Shown piece after piece: positions 53,456-64,000 of a DNA stretch of 64,000 nt. The position numbers were made by a program, and so were the translations under genes. Origin of the DNA: Prorocentrum cordatum (taxonomy: Eukaryota; Sar; Dinophyceae; Prorocentrales; Prorocentraceae); the NCBI GenBank assembly GCA_963575745.1, contig CAUYUJ010002114.1, positions 124,001-188,000 of the forward strand, read 5' to 3'. The number at the start of each line of letters is the position of its first letter. Within the stretch, counting starts at the first letter, position 1. The notes beneath the pieces are model-generated. The model made no database searches and was not told the origin of the DNA. It saw nothing but the letters and a program-made list of their open reading frames with translations.

Positions 53456-55030
53456 AAGGGAAGCCAGGCAGGATTGGTTGTCCTTTCACTCGCGCTCAAA
53501 AACCCTCGCTCCAGTGGTGACGTCTCTCCGCCGGCTACGACGACGATTGGACCAGCTGCGACTTGCGATTGTGTTTGTTGCAAGGTCGTCAGACGGGAAA
53601 GAGGCACAGGAGTGGCTTTGCATGCGTAGGTGCAGACATCGCTTCTCAGATCGAAATGGCCCATGGCCCCTCCCACACCATTCTGAGTGACGGTGCCACA
53701 GCAGTAGCCGATGCATGTTTGTCAGCCTTGGAAATGGCTCGTTTACTTGCTGCCCCACTTCGGGACCCCCCCGGAACGTGCGCGTATGCCGCCGTTCACG
53801 ACAGACTAGCCTGACAAGCTCAGGGACCCCTGTCGGCTGCCGCCGATCGGGGCTCGAGCGTCTGACCTGGATCCACTCGATGCTGGCCAGTACGCAAACT
53901 ACAGCAGACCGCAACATTCAAAGCTGTGCCCATCAGCGTAGCCGAGCACTCGCTGCCCTGTCTCCGGATGTGGCGCAGGCCTTTTACCGCAGCCTGCGCG
54001 AGCTCCTGCTCAATACTCGCGGCTCGACGACCTCTCTCTCTGCTGCGTGCCTCGTGCGCGCTGCCAGGCTGCCGCCGCGGGCCACGCACGGGCTCGCCAT
54101 GCGGTCTTCGGGAGGCACGACGAGTCGAAGAGTGCTGTCATGCACCATGGTTCGCATACAGTAGGGGCGCGCATCGAGAAACCATGCACTTTGCGTCAGG
54201 GTACCCTGGGTTTCTTCACTCCGGGAGCTGCGCGGTGCATTTCCGCAGCCGTCGAAGAGGCTGCTGTGTTTAAGGGTGCTCCGGGTTTCCCCTGGGGTGC
54301 ACCTCGCGCGCGGGTTTTCAGGGTTGGGTTTCTTGCGAGGGTTTCTTGCGAAGGTTTCTTGCGGCCGTGCCCGCACTGTACGCTGGCTCGGGACAAATTC
54401 CGTCACCTCAACGACCGTTCTTCCCGGGGCAACCACTCGCAGACATGCTATACGAAGTGGTGATGGGCGACTGCATGGATAACGTGCGTGCGCGGTTGAC
54501 CGCAGAGGGCTGAGCGCATAGCCTCCCCTGTGACGATAGCAACGGTTCTGCGAACATATGCGCGGAAGCAGCGGCGACAGCGACTGTGCCTCTAATTGAC
54601 GCGGCCTTTGCAGATGACGGCACCATTGTGATGATTATGGCAGCGAGTCTGCTTTATGACGGCCTGTGTCGAGTGTTGGCGGTGGTCAATGATGCTTGTG
54701 AACGGCGCGGTCACCTCCAAAACGTTGGAGCTGCCGAGACAGCGGCGATTATCTCGTTGCGGGGTACAGGCACCAAGAGCGCTGTGCACGCCATTTGGCG
54801 CCAGCATGGGGGGACACCTGCGGGCTGCGTCCAGTCTGCCGAGTCCTCGTGATGCCCCCGTGGTGCATGACTATGTCCATCTTGGCTCTGTCGTCGATCA
54901 AGGGGCCCTTGTCGGCCCTGACATTAGGCAGTATGTTACCACTACCCTGGGTTTCCTCCAGACCCTGAGTCGCAGAGTATTTGCAACAGATGTGCTGCCA
55001 GAGTCTGCGCGTACAGTCGGGGCGTTGACC
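53456..55030 (+). pseudogene. Decayed reverse transcriptase (LINE 2, part 3)
   Basis: Reading resumes with a basic linker (VVTSLRRLRRRLDQLRLAIV), the segment that normally follows the endonuclease. ALSPDVAQAFYRSLRELLLN at about 53958-54017 carries motif A (Asp followed by AFYRS). After an inserted repeat (54195-54363) come FFPGQPLADMLYEVVMGDCM (motif B), then AAFADDGTIVM with the catalytic FADD box at 54607-54618, and VNDACERRGHLQN. VHDYVHLGSVVDQGALVGPD and TTLGFLQTLSRRVFATDVLP (thumb) end near 55030. The aspartates are intact, but frame changes, stops and the inserted repeat kill the gene. It would polymerise cDNA at the nick made by the endonuclease. Confidence 0.85.
54195..54363 (+). repeat. 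GGGTTTCTTG-type dispersed repeat, copy 2
   Basis: Starts GGTACCCTGGGTTTCTT and ends with three GGTTTCTTGCG steps (GGGTTGGGTTTCTTGCGAGG). It lies between motifs A and B of the reverse transcriptase and matches 41404-41545 on the opposite strand. Confidence 0.65.
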
Positions 55031-55160
55031 TAAGGAACCCTAAATAAGGAATGAGGCCCCTTGCTCCCATAAGTTAAGTTTTGATTTCCCATGGAAAACG
55101 GAAGGAAAACCCAAGGCAAACTGTACACCAATCAAGGAACACCGAGCCCCTCCCCAACGA
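55031..55160. other. Small insertion within the LINE thumb region
   Basis: CTAAGGAACCCTAAATAAGG and TTTCCCATGGAAAACGG ... TGTACACC interrupt the protein reading. The second block resembles the hairpin at 30332-30382. Confidence 0.5.
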
Positions 55161-55169
55161 AAAGAGTTT

Positions 55170-55490
55170 CTTCTTCAGCGCCCCGACTGTATGCTGTTCG
55201 CCGACAGCTTGGTTATGTCAGGCAAGCTCTACAACGCGGGTGCACGGACTGCCTTGACCGCAGGGGAGAGTGCACACACAGCTGCGACGAAGGTTTACCG
55301 GGCGGCAGCACGCGCACGTTGTGTGGAAGACAAGTGGTGCATTTTAGACAGGCTGGTTCTGGCCCGTTTGCAACGACCGTCCCCCGCCATTCTACTCAGA
55401 GTGGGACGGTTGCGCGTGCACGGTCGCTGCTTGCAACGGGACCACGGCTTGCCGTTGCGTTGATCCAAACAATATAATCAACAACGTCTG
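55170..55490 (+). pseudogene. Decayed reverse transcriptase C-terminal region (LINE 2, part 4)
   Basis: The frame 55191-55463 reads MLFADSLVMSGKLYNAGART, AHTAATKVYRAAARARCVED and LDRLVLARLQRPSPAILLRV, the region after the thumb in these LINEs. It breaks at 55463 and is separated from the preceding piece by the insertion. Confidence 0.7.
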
Positions 55491-55559
55491 CTCCAGCCGC
55501 GCAGGTTCGCACGTGGTTCGGGATGGTGTTGGACGACCTCGAGTGGCTACGGGCCGCCA

Positions 55560-56040
55560 GTCATGCCTGTGCTGACTTCCCCCCCCCACCCCCGGCAGGA
55601 TCTTTGTCCTTGGGATACCCCTGCCCGTCGTAGCGCACCTGCCTGGAAGCGCATCTTGCGTCAGGCCATGCATGCGCAGGTTCAGTACGACATGCGCAAT
55701 ACCATGGGAGCTCAGATGGAACGAAAGTTCGGGATAGCTCACTCGGCTGGAGTACCACAGCGTGTGTACACAGACGCACAGGGCATGCTGATCGATCCTC
55801 CCACGGCTCATCCCACCCATGTGCAGACTAAGTGCCCGTGGTGCGCGCGCGTTTTCCAGCCGCCGTATGTGACTTTCCATACGCATGTTGCACGCGTGCA
55901 TCGCAGACAGTCGGACTTGGCTCGCTCATACGCAAGTCAAGGTGTATGTATATCCTACCTACCACCCGCCAAAATCCAGCCTTTCGTATCGACTTTCCAG
56001 AATTGGCCCCACGAATGGCACGCCAGACAGCGGGCTCCTT
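55560..56040 (+). pseudogene. Zinc-finger segment of LINE 2 (part 5)
   Basis: The frame 55563-56042 (159 codons) gives PAWKRILRQAMHAQVQYDMR and a C2H2 finger, KCPWCARVFQPPYVTFHTHV followed by ARVH, with its first Cys at 55834. Fingers at this position bind nucleic acid in several LINE families. The frame is open over its length but joined to neighbours only through frame changes. Confidence 0.7.
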
Positions 56041-56960
56041 AACTCACGTAGACATGTCGTGGTTCCGACTCGGAGGGCCTACGGACCCCTAGTGCCGAGT
56101 GCCGAGCGCATGATGACGACCATGACACAGCAGGACGCGCGTGAACAGATGGCTGCCACAGATCCTGATGCAGAATACATGCAGTTACCCCCGCCACCGC
56201 AGGACGCCGTGCCAGCCGAGGCCCCTGTCCCCAACACTGAACGCTACCCTACCAGAGTTCTCTTGACAGAAAGGTATGCGGGTGTTGCTGCTACCCCCTT
56301 GCCAGCAGCCATACGTCGTAGTGAATACTTCGTACTCAATCACTACTGTGGTCGCAGACGCGGGGGGGACATTCAGGCCCCGGTGGAGTGGTCACACTAT
56401 CTGCCTGACTATGCGGCTATCGTGCTGGCGATAGATATTGCCATACATGCTACGCTTGGGGACATGATGAATACCACCACGCTCCAAATGTGGCGTGAAC
56501 GCGTTTTGGCGGGGAGGGTGGTCTTGTCGGGAGGCAGGCCACCGTGTGAGACCTGGTCCGCCGCGAGGTGGGCCGAGGGCTCCAGGCCCCCGCCTCTGCG
56601 TACACACGACGAGCACAGGGGCATGTCGGCAATGGCACCGCGTCAAATGGAACAGGTGTGGGCAGGAAATGCACTACCGGGCGCCATGTTACTGTTAGTT
56701 TGTCAGCGCACCTTGCTGTAGGCACGTCACGTTGGGTGGAGCATCCCCGGCCATGCCATTGGAGATTACAGGCTGCTTCTTCGTTCACATGTCGCCTGCT
56801 CCGGGCACTGACGTCCTCACCTGCTGTGACGACGACGGACTTTGACCAATGCGAACATGGTCGGACGGCTCGTGCAACCACTCGTATCGTTGCCCTGAGG
56901 ATTCTTGGACTCAACCGGAGACTCTTGGATACACCTGGAAGAGGTAGGTGCTGACACGGG
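56041..56960 (+). pseudogene. Cytosine-5 DNA methyltransferase-like domain fused to LINE 2 (part 6)
   Basis: The frame to 56721 gives FVLNHYCGRRRGGDIQ (motif I-like, FSGxxRxGD), AAIVLAIDIAIHATLGDMMN (acidic strand end, motif II-like), VVLSGGRPPCETWSAARW with the Pro-Cys dipeptide of motif IV (Cys codon 56545-56547), and MEQVWAGNALPGAMLLL. After a shift near 56700, SRWVEHPRPCHWRL (motif VI-like ExP) and TTDFDQCEHGRTARATTRIV (DxCxxG...T) follow, a pair also found in phage- and algal-type C5 methyltransferases. Known C5 enzymes attack cytosine through that Cys and use S-adenosylmethionine. DNMT capture by dinoflagellate retrotransposons has been published; whether this domain belongs to that lineage is inference. 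Inactive here because of the frameshift. Confidence 0.55.
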
Positions 56961-56978
56961 CAGGGAGGACACGAAACG

Positions 56979-57240
56979 TTGATGGCTTACGACGTTTCAC
57001 GGATGGAATGGAGGACGGCAGAGAAAAAGATCAACCCCACAAGTCTCTGCCGCCGCATTGCCGACAGCATGGGTGACACCAATGCCCATATGACGATGCA
57101 GTGTGCTGACGACAAGCTGCCTGCGGCTATGGGGGAGGGGCAGGACATCCGTGATGCACTGCTTCAGCTTTACGTTTCCTGGGCACCTTATCAGGGACAC
57201 AGTGACAAATGGGCACCTGACTTTGCTTCTCATTCCGCTC
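56979..57240 (+). pseudogene. C-terminal tail of LINE 2 (part 7)
   Basis: Reads WRTAEKKINPTSLCRRIADS, then after some 40 residues LLQLYVSWAPYQGHSDKWAP and DFASH. I recall a tail of the type TAxxKEYPxxLCxxIA ... DFAxH closing several dinoflagellate LINE proteins, so the element probably ends near here. After 57240 the frame becomes low-complexity. Confidence 0.6.
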
Positions 57241-58820
57241 GTGTCGCGCGAGCAGACCCGGACCGGAGTCCAGTCGTTTCTTTCCCACCCCGCCAGCTGC
57301 AGAGAGTGCCTCCGCCTCGCCCGAGGCGGTCCTGGACCCGGAGGCCACGCCCGGGTCCCCGTGGGCCCCCGGAGGCAGCTGAGGCGCAGGAGTCTCGTGC
57401 TGCTCGTGCGTTCTTGGCCAGTCCGCCCCAGCCTGATCTTGCATCAGCTCCTGAAAAAAGGCTGGGATCGGGATAAATCGCTCCAGAGCGTTCCGGAGCG
57501 CTCTCAGAGGCTCTGGAGCGGCCGCGGCGTCCAGTACATCCTCCAAACCCGCCGATTCTCAGAGATTTCGAGTTATCCCGATCCGATTTTGTCCCGATCT
57601 TCGCGTCGTTTTAGCTCCTCCTGCTCCGCCCTCCCCCCTCCCCCTCTCTGGTGAGGCCCGAGCCCGTACGGCCCGGAATCGGGCACCGGCACGCACCGGG
57701 CGAGCGGAACGACGCGCACGTCGGTTGCTCGAAGCTGCCCCTTGGACGAGTGGCCCGGTCCTTTGGGCGAAGGGCTGTTCGATCGGACCCCTGCCCAGCC
57801 CGTCAGTCGGCTACAGAGTGTGCGCGACTGGGGTCGTGATCTGTGGGCGGCGCGCTGAAACCGTGGCTCGGATGGCGTGTGGCACGTGGCAGTGTGCAGG
57901 ATGTGCAGACTCGTTACGCCGTCGCATGTGCCTGCACGTTGTTGCTGCACGGAGTCGCATTATGCCGTTTCCACAGTAGCGGTCTGCACGGGCCTTTGGT
58001 TTTCTAGCATAACATGTTTGACCACACAGGCGATCCTCATGTGTAGAATCGTTGCGCCGTCGCATGCTGCTGCACGGTGTCGGGCCCCTGTCTTACTGGA
58101 GCCCCCCACATTTTGCTCCCACACCCTTTTGCTTTTCTTGCATTCATTGTCCGCCTGTTGACCCCCCTTCGTGCGCCACCTCGTTCAGAGCTCCGAGCAA
58201 AGAGAAAGTCAGGACCCGCGATTGCTTGCCGCCGCCAGTCTTATCGCCTCATCATTGCTCTTTCTTTCGGCGATACTGGCTTCACATCACACACACACAC
58301 ACTAGAACGCAGCACTGCCTGCGCCCAATACCTTGACGCCCTCATGCCGCCCTCAGTCTGACCAGCCAGCGGTTGAATCAGGGATGCAATCCCAAAAATC
58401 TCTGTCTCTCTCTCTCTCTCTCTCTCCCCCTCTCTCTCTCGAGCTGGCCGGCGCGCCAGATACCGAATGAGCATCTGGCCAATCCGCTGGTACTCCGCAA
58501 AGGTGAGCCTGTCCCCGGCGGGCGCGGGTCGCGACGCGGCGCGGCACCGCACTCTGCGGCAGAGGCGCCCAGGCGACGCCTCGGCAGACGGGCCCTGCCT
58601 GGAGGCGCCTCCCGTCGCGCCGCACCGTCGATGCAGCGCCGACGCATCAGCGACGTCGAGGTGAGAAAGACCGCGCTCCAGATGGCACCGCATCGCCGAC
58701 GCATCGGCGATGGGGCGCGATCCTCCGTCCCTGTCCGCTCTGGCCCCGCTTTGAAAGCCTGGACTTCCTGCGCAGGCGCCGCTTACGGCGGGTCGGAGGT
58801 GTCTGGAGGCCTGGAGGCCC
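57241..58820. other. No gene recognised; (CT)n and a diverged duplication
   Basis: A segment TGTGCAGACTCGTTACGCCGTCGCATG (57898) recurs at about 58039 as TGTGTAGAATCGTTGCGCCGTCGCATG. A CT run occupies 58403-58440. Remaining frames are Arg/Pro/Ala-rich without motifs. Confidence 0.5.
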
Positions 58821-58980
58821 TGGAATCGACGAGCGCGTTCCGCTACTCGCAAAGTAACTACTCGCAGATGGCCTGGATGCCCCGCTGGGGATCTATGATA
58901 AACTACATCAAAGCAGGCGCGTGTTTTTCGGACGTTTGAGAGTAGGCACTTTGCGAGTAGTGGAACGCGCTCGGTGATCC
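58821..58980. repeat. Foldback element with ~40-bp arms
   Basis: GAGCGCGTTCCGCTACTCGC then AAAGTAACTACTC at the left is mirrored by GAGTAGGCACTTT then GCGAGTAGTGGAACGCGCTC at the right. No clear target duplication. CTCTGGGGAC repeats follow immediately at 58987-59020. Confidence 0.75.
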
Positions 58981-59929
58981 AGAGACCTCTGGGGACCTCT
59001 GGGGACCTCTGGGGAGCCTCTGCGGGGAGCCTCTGCAGGGCCAGCCAGGCTCACATGCCAGAGCATCACTAGACCTGGCAGAACAGTACGGAGACGAAGC
59101 GGCTCCAAGACCGATGCGTGCGTCCACACACCTCGTGCAAATCGTACATCGCAGCATCCCTTTTCGAATGCCTGGGAAGCAGGGTAAGGGGCATAGGCAG
59201 TGAGCACAAATCCGCAGGGAGGGTGGCAGAGAATCTTGCAACGATCAGCATTCGAAAAACTGGGACACATCCAGGGTCGGAAGAAGATGACTGGGTTATC
59301 CTTCGCCCCCTCCACATCCTCCTTATCGTTCTTATTCTCTTCTGCATACGAAATCAACTCACCCCCTCTCTCCATACCATCATATGGTATTGCACTAAAG
59401 GACAGGGTTTGCACTGAGGACGGGGGGGAGAAGGAGGGGTAGGAGGAGGAGAAGGAGGAGGAGGAGGAATGCGGCACGATGAAGGTGAAGAAGAGGAGGA
59501 CGAGGAAGAGGACGAGGAGGAGTAGGAAGAAGGAAGAGGAGAATGGGAATGTCAGATCACCAAAAAAAGCCTTATGCTTGGAAGGGGGGAACCTGAAAGA
59601 CCCTTGTCGGGCCACCCCCTCAGCCAGACTGAAGGCGTTGGGCCAAAACCTACTATGGTTGATCCTGATTAAATACTCTGCCCCTGTCGGCGTGGCTCTC
59701 GATTAATGGACTGACAAGCTCACTGGCTCTCTTTCTGGAGCAGGAGCCACACACCGTGCAAAATCACAGCTCCTGCTTAGTACACACTTTCAAGATGGGA
59801 TGTGTGTGGACCCAACCCCGCACTAAATGGAGTCGATCACCGATTGCTAACGTTTCATACCGCCCGTGAACGTTCAAGGGCTGGAAGCAAGGACCGACGT
59901 TCCACTGGCCAGCTTTGATCGACCCCTCG
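58981..59929. other. No gene recognised; GGA/GAAGA-rich tract
   Basis: 59425-59550 is AGGAGG/GAAGAGG-rich on the plus strand. The rest is unique with no coding signal. Confidence 0.5.
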
Positions 59930-60160
59930 CAAGATAGCCTTCAGAGGCCTCACAGGGCTCCCGACAGGGCCTGAAGAGAGCCACGAGATGGCCCCGAAGG
60001 GCCCCAAGGCGGCCTCAAGAGCGCCCAAGAGCGCCCCAAGAGCGCCCCAAGAGCGTCCCACGAGGGTCCCTAGAGGCGGTGTGCCTCCTCCTCCTCCTCC
60101 TCCTCCTCCTCCTCCTCCTCCTCCTCCTCCTCCTCCTCCTCCTCCTCCTCCTCCTCCCCT
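59930..60160 (+). repeat. Short CCAAGA-family array followed by (TCC)n
   Basis: GCGCCCCAAGAGCGTCCC-type units to 60075, then pure TCC triplets at 60085-60156. Confidence 0.92.
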
Positions 60161-60439
60161 CGCCCCCTCGCAGGTCCCATGGAGGGCCCGAAGAAGCCCT
60201 CCCAAGGCCAGCCCCTTGCTCCCAGAGATCTCTCTGCTCATCCTGGTTGCCCGCGCTGCTTCACTTGTGATGTGCCTCCTCGTCTTCGGTCCCTTTCCCG
60301 CTAGCTCTTATGGGCAACGTTTCTGAACGTGCTGGTGGGGATATGCGAAGCGAGAAGAATCCCACCAGCCCTCTGGGCGTAGGCGACCCAACGAGTTTTG
60401 TTCCCTCTGCCGAAATTTCTCCTTCCCCTGCTCGGGGAG
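60161..60439. other. No gene recognised
   Basis: Unique sequence leading into the long tandem repeat. Confidence 0.4.
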
Positions 60440-63110
60440 GGGGTCGTCACTGTTCCCTATTAGTATACACCCCCTCCCCCAGGCGACAGGCAGCCAACCA
60501 GGAACAATGAGGACCCCATGGTCACCCCACCAAAGCCATCCTTGTCAAAAAATACGAGACACCACCATCCAACCAACCCGATGCGCCCCCCCATCATCCC
60601 TGTCAAAAACAATGCAAAAAGCACACTTGGGGGCAAAGTCTGGTGTCCTGTTCGCGAGGCCCGCGAGCACCTTGTATTGTTTTGTTTTACAGAGACGGCG
60701 GGGGTGTCAGCATACTGCCTGCTGCGCGAAAGGCTACCATCCCTGACAATAAAACATGCAACATGCACCTCGCAGCTAAATCTGGATCGTGCGCGGCCAC
60801 CCCACGATCACTGCCAAGTAGTGTTTGACAGCAGGGGTGGTGGCGTATGGCCTGCTGTGCGCAGGCCCACCAGACACAATGATGGGCATTGGTTCTCGAC
60901 GAGGATGATGGGGGCCGACGTGCCCCGAACGTGGCGCACCTGGCGCGGCTGGTGTGCGGCACACCTGGCGCACGCGGAAGCACGTGGCGCATCTGGCGCA
61001 CGAGGCGTGCCTGGCACGCTCGGGCCCGAGGGGTGCCTGGCGCGCGTGGCGCGCCTGGCACGCGTGGCGCACCTCGCCGAAGCGTCGCGCACCTGGGGCC
61101 GGTTTTGGTTCCCAGCAGCTGTCCATCCAAAGACGACCGTTGAAGATGCTCAGGGTCGGGTGTTACTTCTGTGTGGGGAAGGCGAGTGGGGGTGAGCTAG
61201 GCGGCTTGACCGTTGTTCCTTATTAGTATACACCCCCTCCCCCAAGCGACCAGCGTCCAACCAAGAACCATGAGGACACCATGAGGAACCCGCCCTCCAC
61301 CATCCCCCCCGCCCCCCCCCCCCAAAAAAACACATGCCGCACTCTGCCTCCACATTTGGAGCATGCGCGGCCAACCCGATGCGCCCCCCCCACCAGCCCT
61401 GTCAAAAAAAACAAACCAAAATACACATCGGGGCGAAGTCTTGAGTCATGTCCGTGAAGCCCGCGAGCATTTCGTATTGTCTTTGACAAGGACGGCGCGG
61501 TTATCAGCATATCCCCTGCTGCGCGCAGTGCTACCATCCCTGCCAAAAAAAAACAATTCAACATGCACCTCGCGGCTAAATCTGGACCGTGCGCGGCCAC
61601 CCCGCGATCATTGTCACATGGTGCTTGACAGGGACCCCAAGGGTGGTGGCGCGCGGCCTGCTGTACGCAGGCCCACCAGACACAATGATGGGCATTGGCT
61701 CTCGACGAGGATGATGGGGGCCGACATGTTTCCCGATGTGTGCTGTCACGTGCGCATGCGCACCTGACACACTCTGCACGTGCCCAGAACGTGGCGCACC
61801 TGGCGCGGCTGGAGTGTGCGGCACACCTGACGCACTCGGAGCACGTGGCGCATCTGGCGCACGAGGCGTGCCTGGCACGCTCGGGCCCCAGGGGTGCCTG
61901 GCGCGCGAGGCGCGCCTGGCACGCGTGGCGCACCTCGCCGAAGCGTCGCGCACCTGGGGCCCGCTTTGGTTCCCAGTAGCTGCCCGTCCAAAGACGACCG
62001 CTGAACAAGCTCAGGCTTAGGTGACATTTATGTATGGGAGGGCGGGTGGGAGTGAGCTAGACGGATTGCGGGCGGCTGGGTAACTTGAGCCCTGTTCCCT
62101 GTTAGTGAACACCCCCTCTCCCAGGCGACTGGTAGCCAACCAGCAAACATGAGGGCACCCCCCATCATCCCTGTCAAAAAAAACAATACAGAGTACACTT
62201 GGCGCCGGCGGCGGCTGCGGCGGCTGCGGCGGCGGCGGCTGCGGCGGCTGCGGCGGCGGCTGCGGCGGCGGCGGCGGCTGCGGCGGCGGCGATGGCGGCG
62301 GCGGCGGCGGCGGTGGCGGACGGCGCGGCGGCGGCTGCGGCGGCGGCGATGGCGGCGGCGGCGGCGGCGGCGGATGGGCCCCCACGAGCTGCCCATCCAA
62401 AGACGACTGCTGAACATGCTGGGGCTCGGCCCAGACTCGGGTGCTACGTATGGTATGGGAGGGCGGGTGGGAGTGAGCGAGACGGCTTGCGGGCGGGGAG
62501 GGAGTCTCGACCCCTCCCCCTGCCCCCTCCACTGGGCCTGGGAGGGCGGCGGGCCGCGCCCAACATGGCCCCAAGAGGGCCTCACAGGGCCAAATATGGC
62601 CTCCAAGATGGCCCACCAGACACAATGATGGGCATTGGCCTTCGACTCGAGGATGATGGGGGCCGACATGTTTCTCGATGTGTGCTGTCACGTGCGCGTG
62701 CGCACCCGACACACTCTGCACGTGCCCCGAACGTGGCGCACCTGGCGCGGCTGGAGTGTGCGGCACACCTGGCGCACTCGGAGCACGTGGCGCATCTGGC
62801 GCATCTGGCGCAAGAGGCGTGCCTGGCACGCTCCGGCCCGAAGGGTGCCTGGCGCGCGTGGCGCGCCTGGCACGCGTGGCGCACCTCGCCGAAGCGTCGC
62901 GCACCTGGGGCCGGCTTTGGTTTCCAGTAGCTGCCCATCCAAAGACGACCGCTGAACATGTTCAGGCTCGGGTGCGACTTATGTATGGGAGGGCGGGTGG
63001 GAGTGAGCGAGACGGTTTGCGGGCGGTTGGGTAACTTGAGCCCTGTTCCCTATTAATGAACACCCCCTCCCCCAGGCGACTGGTAGCCAACCAGGAAACA
63101 TGAGGGTACC
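60440..63110 (+). repeat. Long tandem repeat, units of ~0.76-0.95 kb
   Basis: The start block TGTTCCCTATTAGTATACAC followed by CCCCTCCCCC is at about 60453, 61214, 62093 and 63044 (intervals 761, 879, 951). Each unit carries CATCCCTGTCAAAAA, GCCCACCAGACACAATGATG and GGATGATGGGGGCCGAC, then a GTGGCGCACCTGGCGCG-type sub-array (from 60932, 61791 and 62733) ending GCCGAAGCGTCGCGCACCTG. The length differences come from expansions, for example the GGC tract in unit 3. Many 80-290 codon Arg/Ala/Pro frames arise from the sub-array and are not supported as genes. Confidence 0.9.
62195..62372. repeat. (GGC)n / (GGCGGCTGC)n expansion inside unit 3
   Basis: Nearly pure CGG triplets with TGC and GAT variants, present only in the third unit of the long tandem repeat. 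Confidence 0.95.
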
Positions 63111-63254
63111 CTCCCACCACCCCTTGTAAAATTATCCCGGCAAAGCAACCTAACAGCGATGTGTAGAAGCATATCTGAAAGCACTCCCCTTAAGATTCAA
63201 ATGAAAATCCAGTTGTAGAATTCTGCTGTTCTCGCAGTCGTAGTCGCATTCGCG

Positions 63255-63616
63255 ATGACAGTCGCAGCGGCAACGGCACTCGCAGTCACAGCCTCAACCT
63301 CAGCCTGCCTCAGCCTCAGCCTCAGCCTGGCTCAGCCTCAGCCTGCCTCAGCCTCAGCCTCAGCCTGCTTCAGCCTCAGCCTCAGTCTGCCTTCAGCCTC
63401 GGCCTCAGCCTCAGCCTGCCTCAGCCTCAGCCTGCATCAACCTCAGCCTCAGCCTCAGCCTGCCTCAGCATCAGCCTGCCTCAGCCTCAGCCTCAGCCTG
63501 CCTCGGCCTCAGCCTCAGTCTGCTTCAGCCTCAGCCTCAGTCTGCCTTCAGCCTCGGCCTCAGCCTCAGCCTGCCTCAGCCTCAGCCTGCCTCGGCCGCA
63601 GCATCAGCCTGCCTCA
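63255..63616. repeat. (TCAGCC)n hexanucleotide array
   Basis: CCTCAGCCTCAGCCTGCCTC with CTTCAGCCTCGG variants. A longer block (TCAGTCTGCCTTCAGCCTCG) occurs at 63383 and 63539, giving a 156-bp higher-order step. Confidence 0.95.
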
Positions 63617-63961
63617 GCATTCAAAATGTGGCCCAGGAATGAAGTTCTGGGAACTAGAAGAACACGAAGTGGCCTACAGTTGGCTCCGGGCATTCAAAAT
63701 CATGGCCCGGAATGGAGTTCTGGGAACTTGAAGAGCACGAAGTGGCCTACAGTTGGCTCCGGGCATCCAAAATGTGGCCCGGGAATGGAGTTCTGGGAAA
63801 TCGAAGAGCACGAAGTGGCCTACAGTTGGCTCCGGGCATCCAAAATGTGGCCCGGGAATGGAGTTCTGGGAAGTCGAAGAGCACGAAGTGGCCTACAGTT
63901 GGCTCCGGGCATTCAGAATGTGGCCCGGGAATGGAGTTCTGGGAGGTCGAAGAGCACGAAG
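63617..63961 (+). repeat. 73-bp satellite, ~4.7 units
   Basis: TGGCTCCGGGCAT starts at 63681, 63754, 63827 and 63900, exactly 73 bp apart. Units contain AATGGAGTTCTGGGAA and GAGCACGAAGTGGCCTACAG. The period is not a multiple of three, so it is not coding. Confidence 0.97.
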
Positions 63962-64000
63962 TGTGTGACTGTTTGCGAAAAACGAATGCGGCGGCAGCCG

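Noticed and set aside
62077-62092. CTTGAGCC near repeat starts (also at 63023) as leader fragments
   Set aside because: Only eight bases match the reverse-complemented leader, and the motif is simply part of the long tandem repeat.
62017-62930. Frames up to 295 codons with Ala, Pro and Arg repeats
   Set aside because: Produced by GGC triplets and the GTGGCGCACCTG sub-array inside the long tandem repeat. Competing frames on both strands are equally long.

Overview
This is repeat-dominated nuclear DNA of a eukaryote, almost certainly a dinoflagellate. The decisive evidence is a perfect copy of the conserved 22-nt dinoflagellate spliced leader (52949-52970, minus strand) at the 5' end of an intron-less gene. 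The style of the decayed retroelement proteins, the GC-rich degenerate CCAAGA arrays and the very many triplet repeats also fit. My recollection of similar sequence points to something like Prorocentrum, but the species is a guess. No rRNA, tRNA, CRISPR array or bacterial operon was seen. Most long open frames are translations of TCC/ATC/ACT triplet repeats or CCAAGA arrays and are not genes.

Layout. 0-8.2 kb: triplet repeat, then a decayed plus-strand reverse transcriptase / RNase H retroelement split by a 3.2-kb block of arrays. 8.2-15 kb: 83-bp and ~145-bp satellites, the latter carrying a small foldback transposon. 15-20 kb: TCC and CCAAGA arrays and small inverted-repeat elements. 20-29.7 kb: a long, decayed minus-strand coding unit of unknown function ending in an endonuclease (EEP) remnant. 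30-34 kb: 83-bp satellite, foldbacks, triplet repeats. 34.4-35.9 kb: one open frame with a complete RNase H domain and Cys-rich tail. 36-44.6 kb: triplet tracts, 84-bp and 81-bp tandem repeats, a minus-strand EEP remnant, satellite, and an ACT/AGT block containing a 100-N gap. 45.9-57.2 kb: a coiled-coil (ORF1-like) frame followed by a large decayed LINE in the order RNase H, EEP endonuclease, reverse transcriptase, zinc finger, and a domain resembling cytosine-5 DNA methyltransferases. 57-64 kb: foldback, CCAAGA array, a 0.76-0.95-kb tandem repeat and a 73-bp satellite.

The most important object lies nested inside that LINE at 51511-52988: a processed, trans-spliced mRNA for a pentameric ligand-gated ion channel (pLGIC) copied back into the genome. 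It keeps the spliced leader, an intact 325-codon frame, a residual A-tail and a 16-18 bp target-site duplication, so the insertion looks recent. The parts fit together: LINE machinery of the type decaying around it is the kind of activity that would make such a retrogene, and the smaller foldback elements and satellites record further rounds of insertion and expansion.
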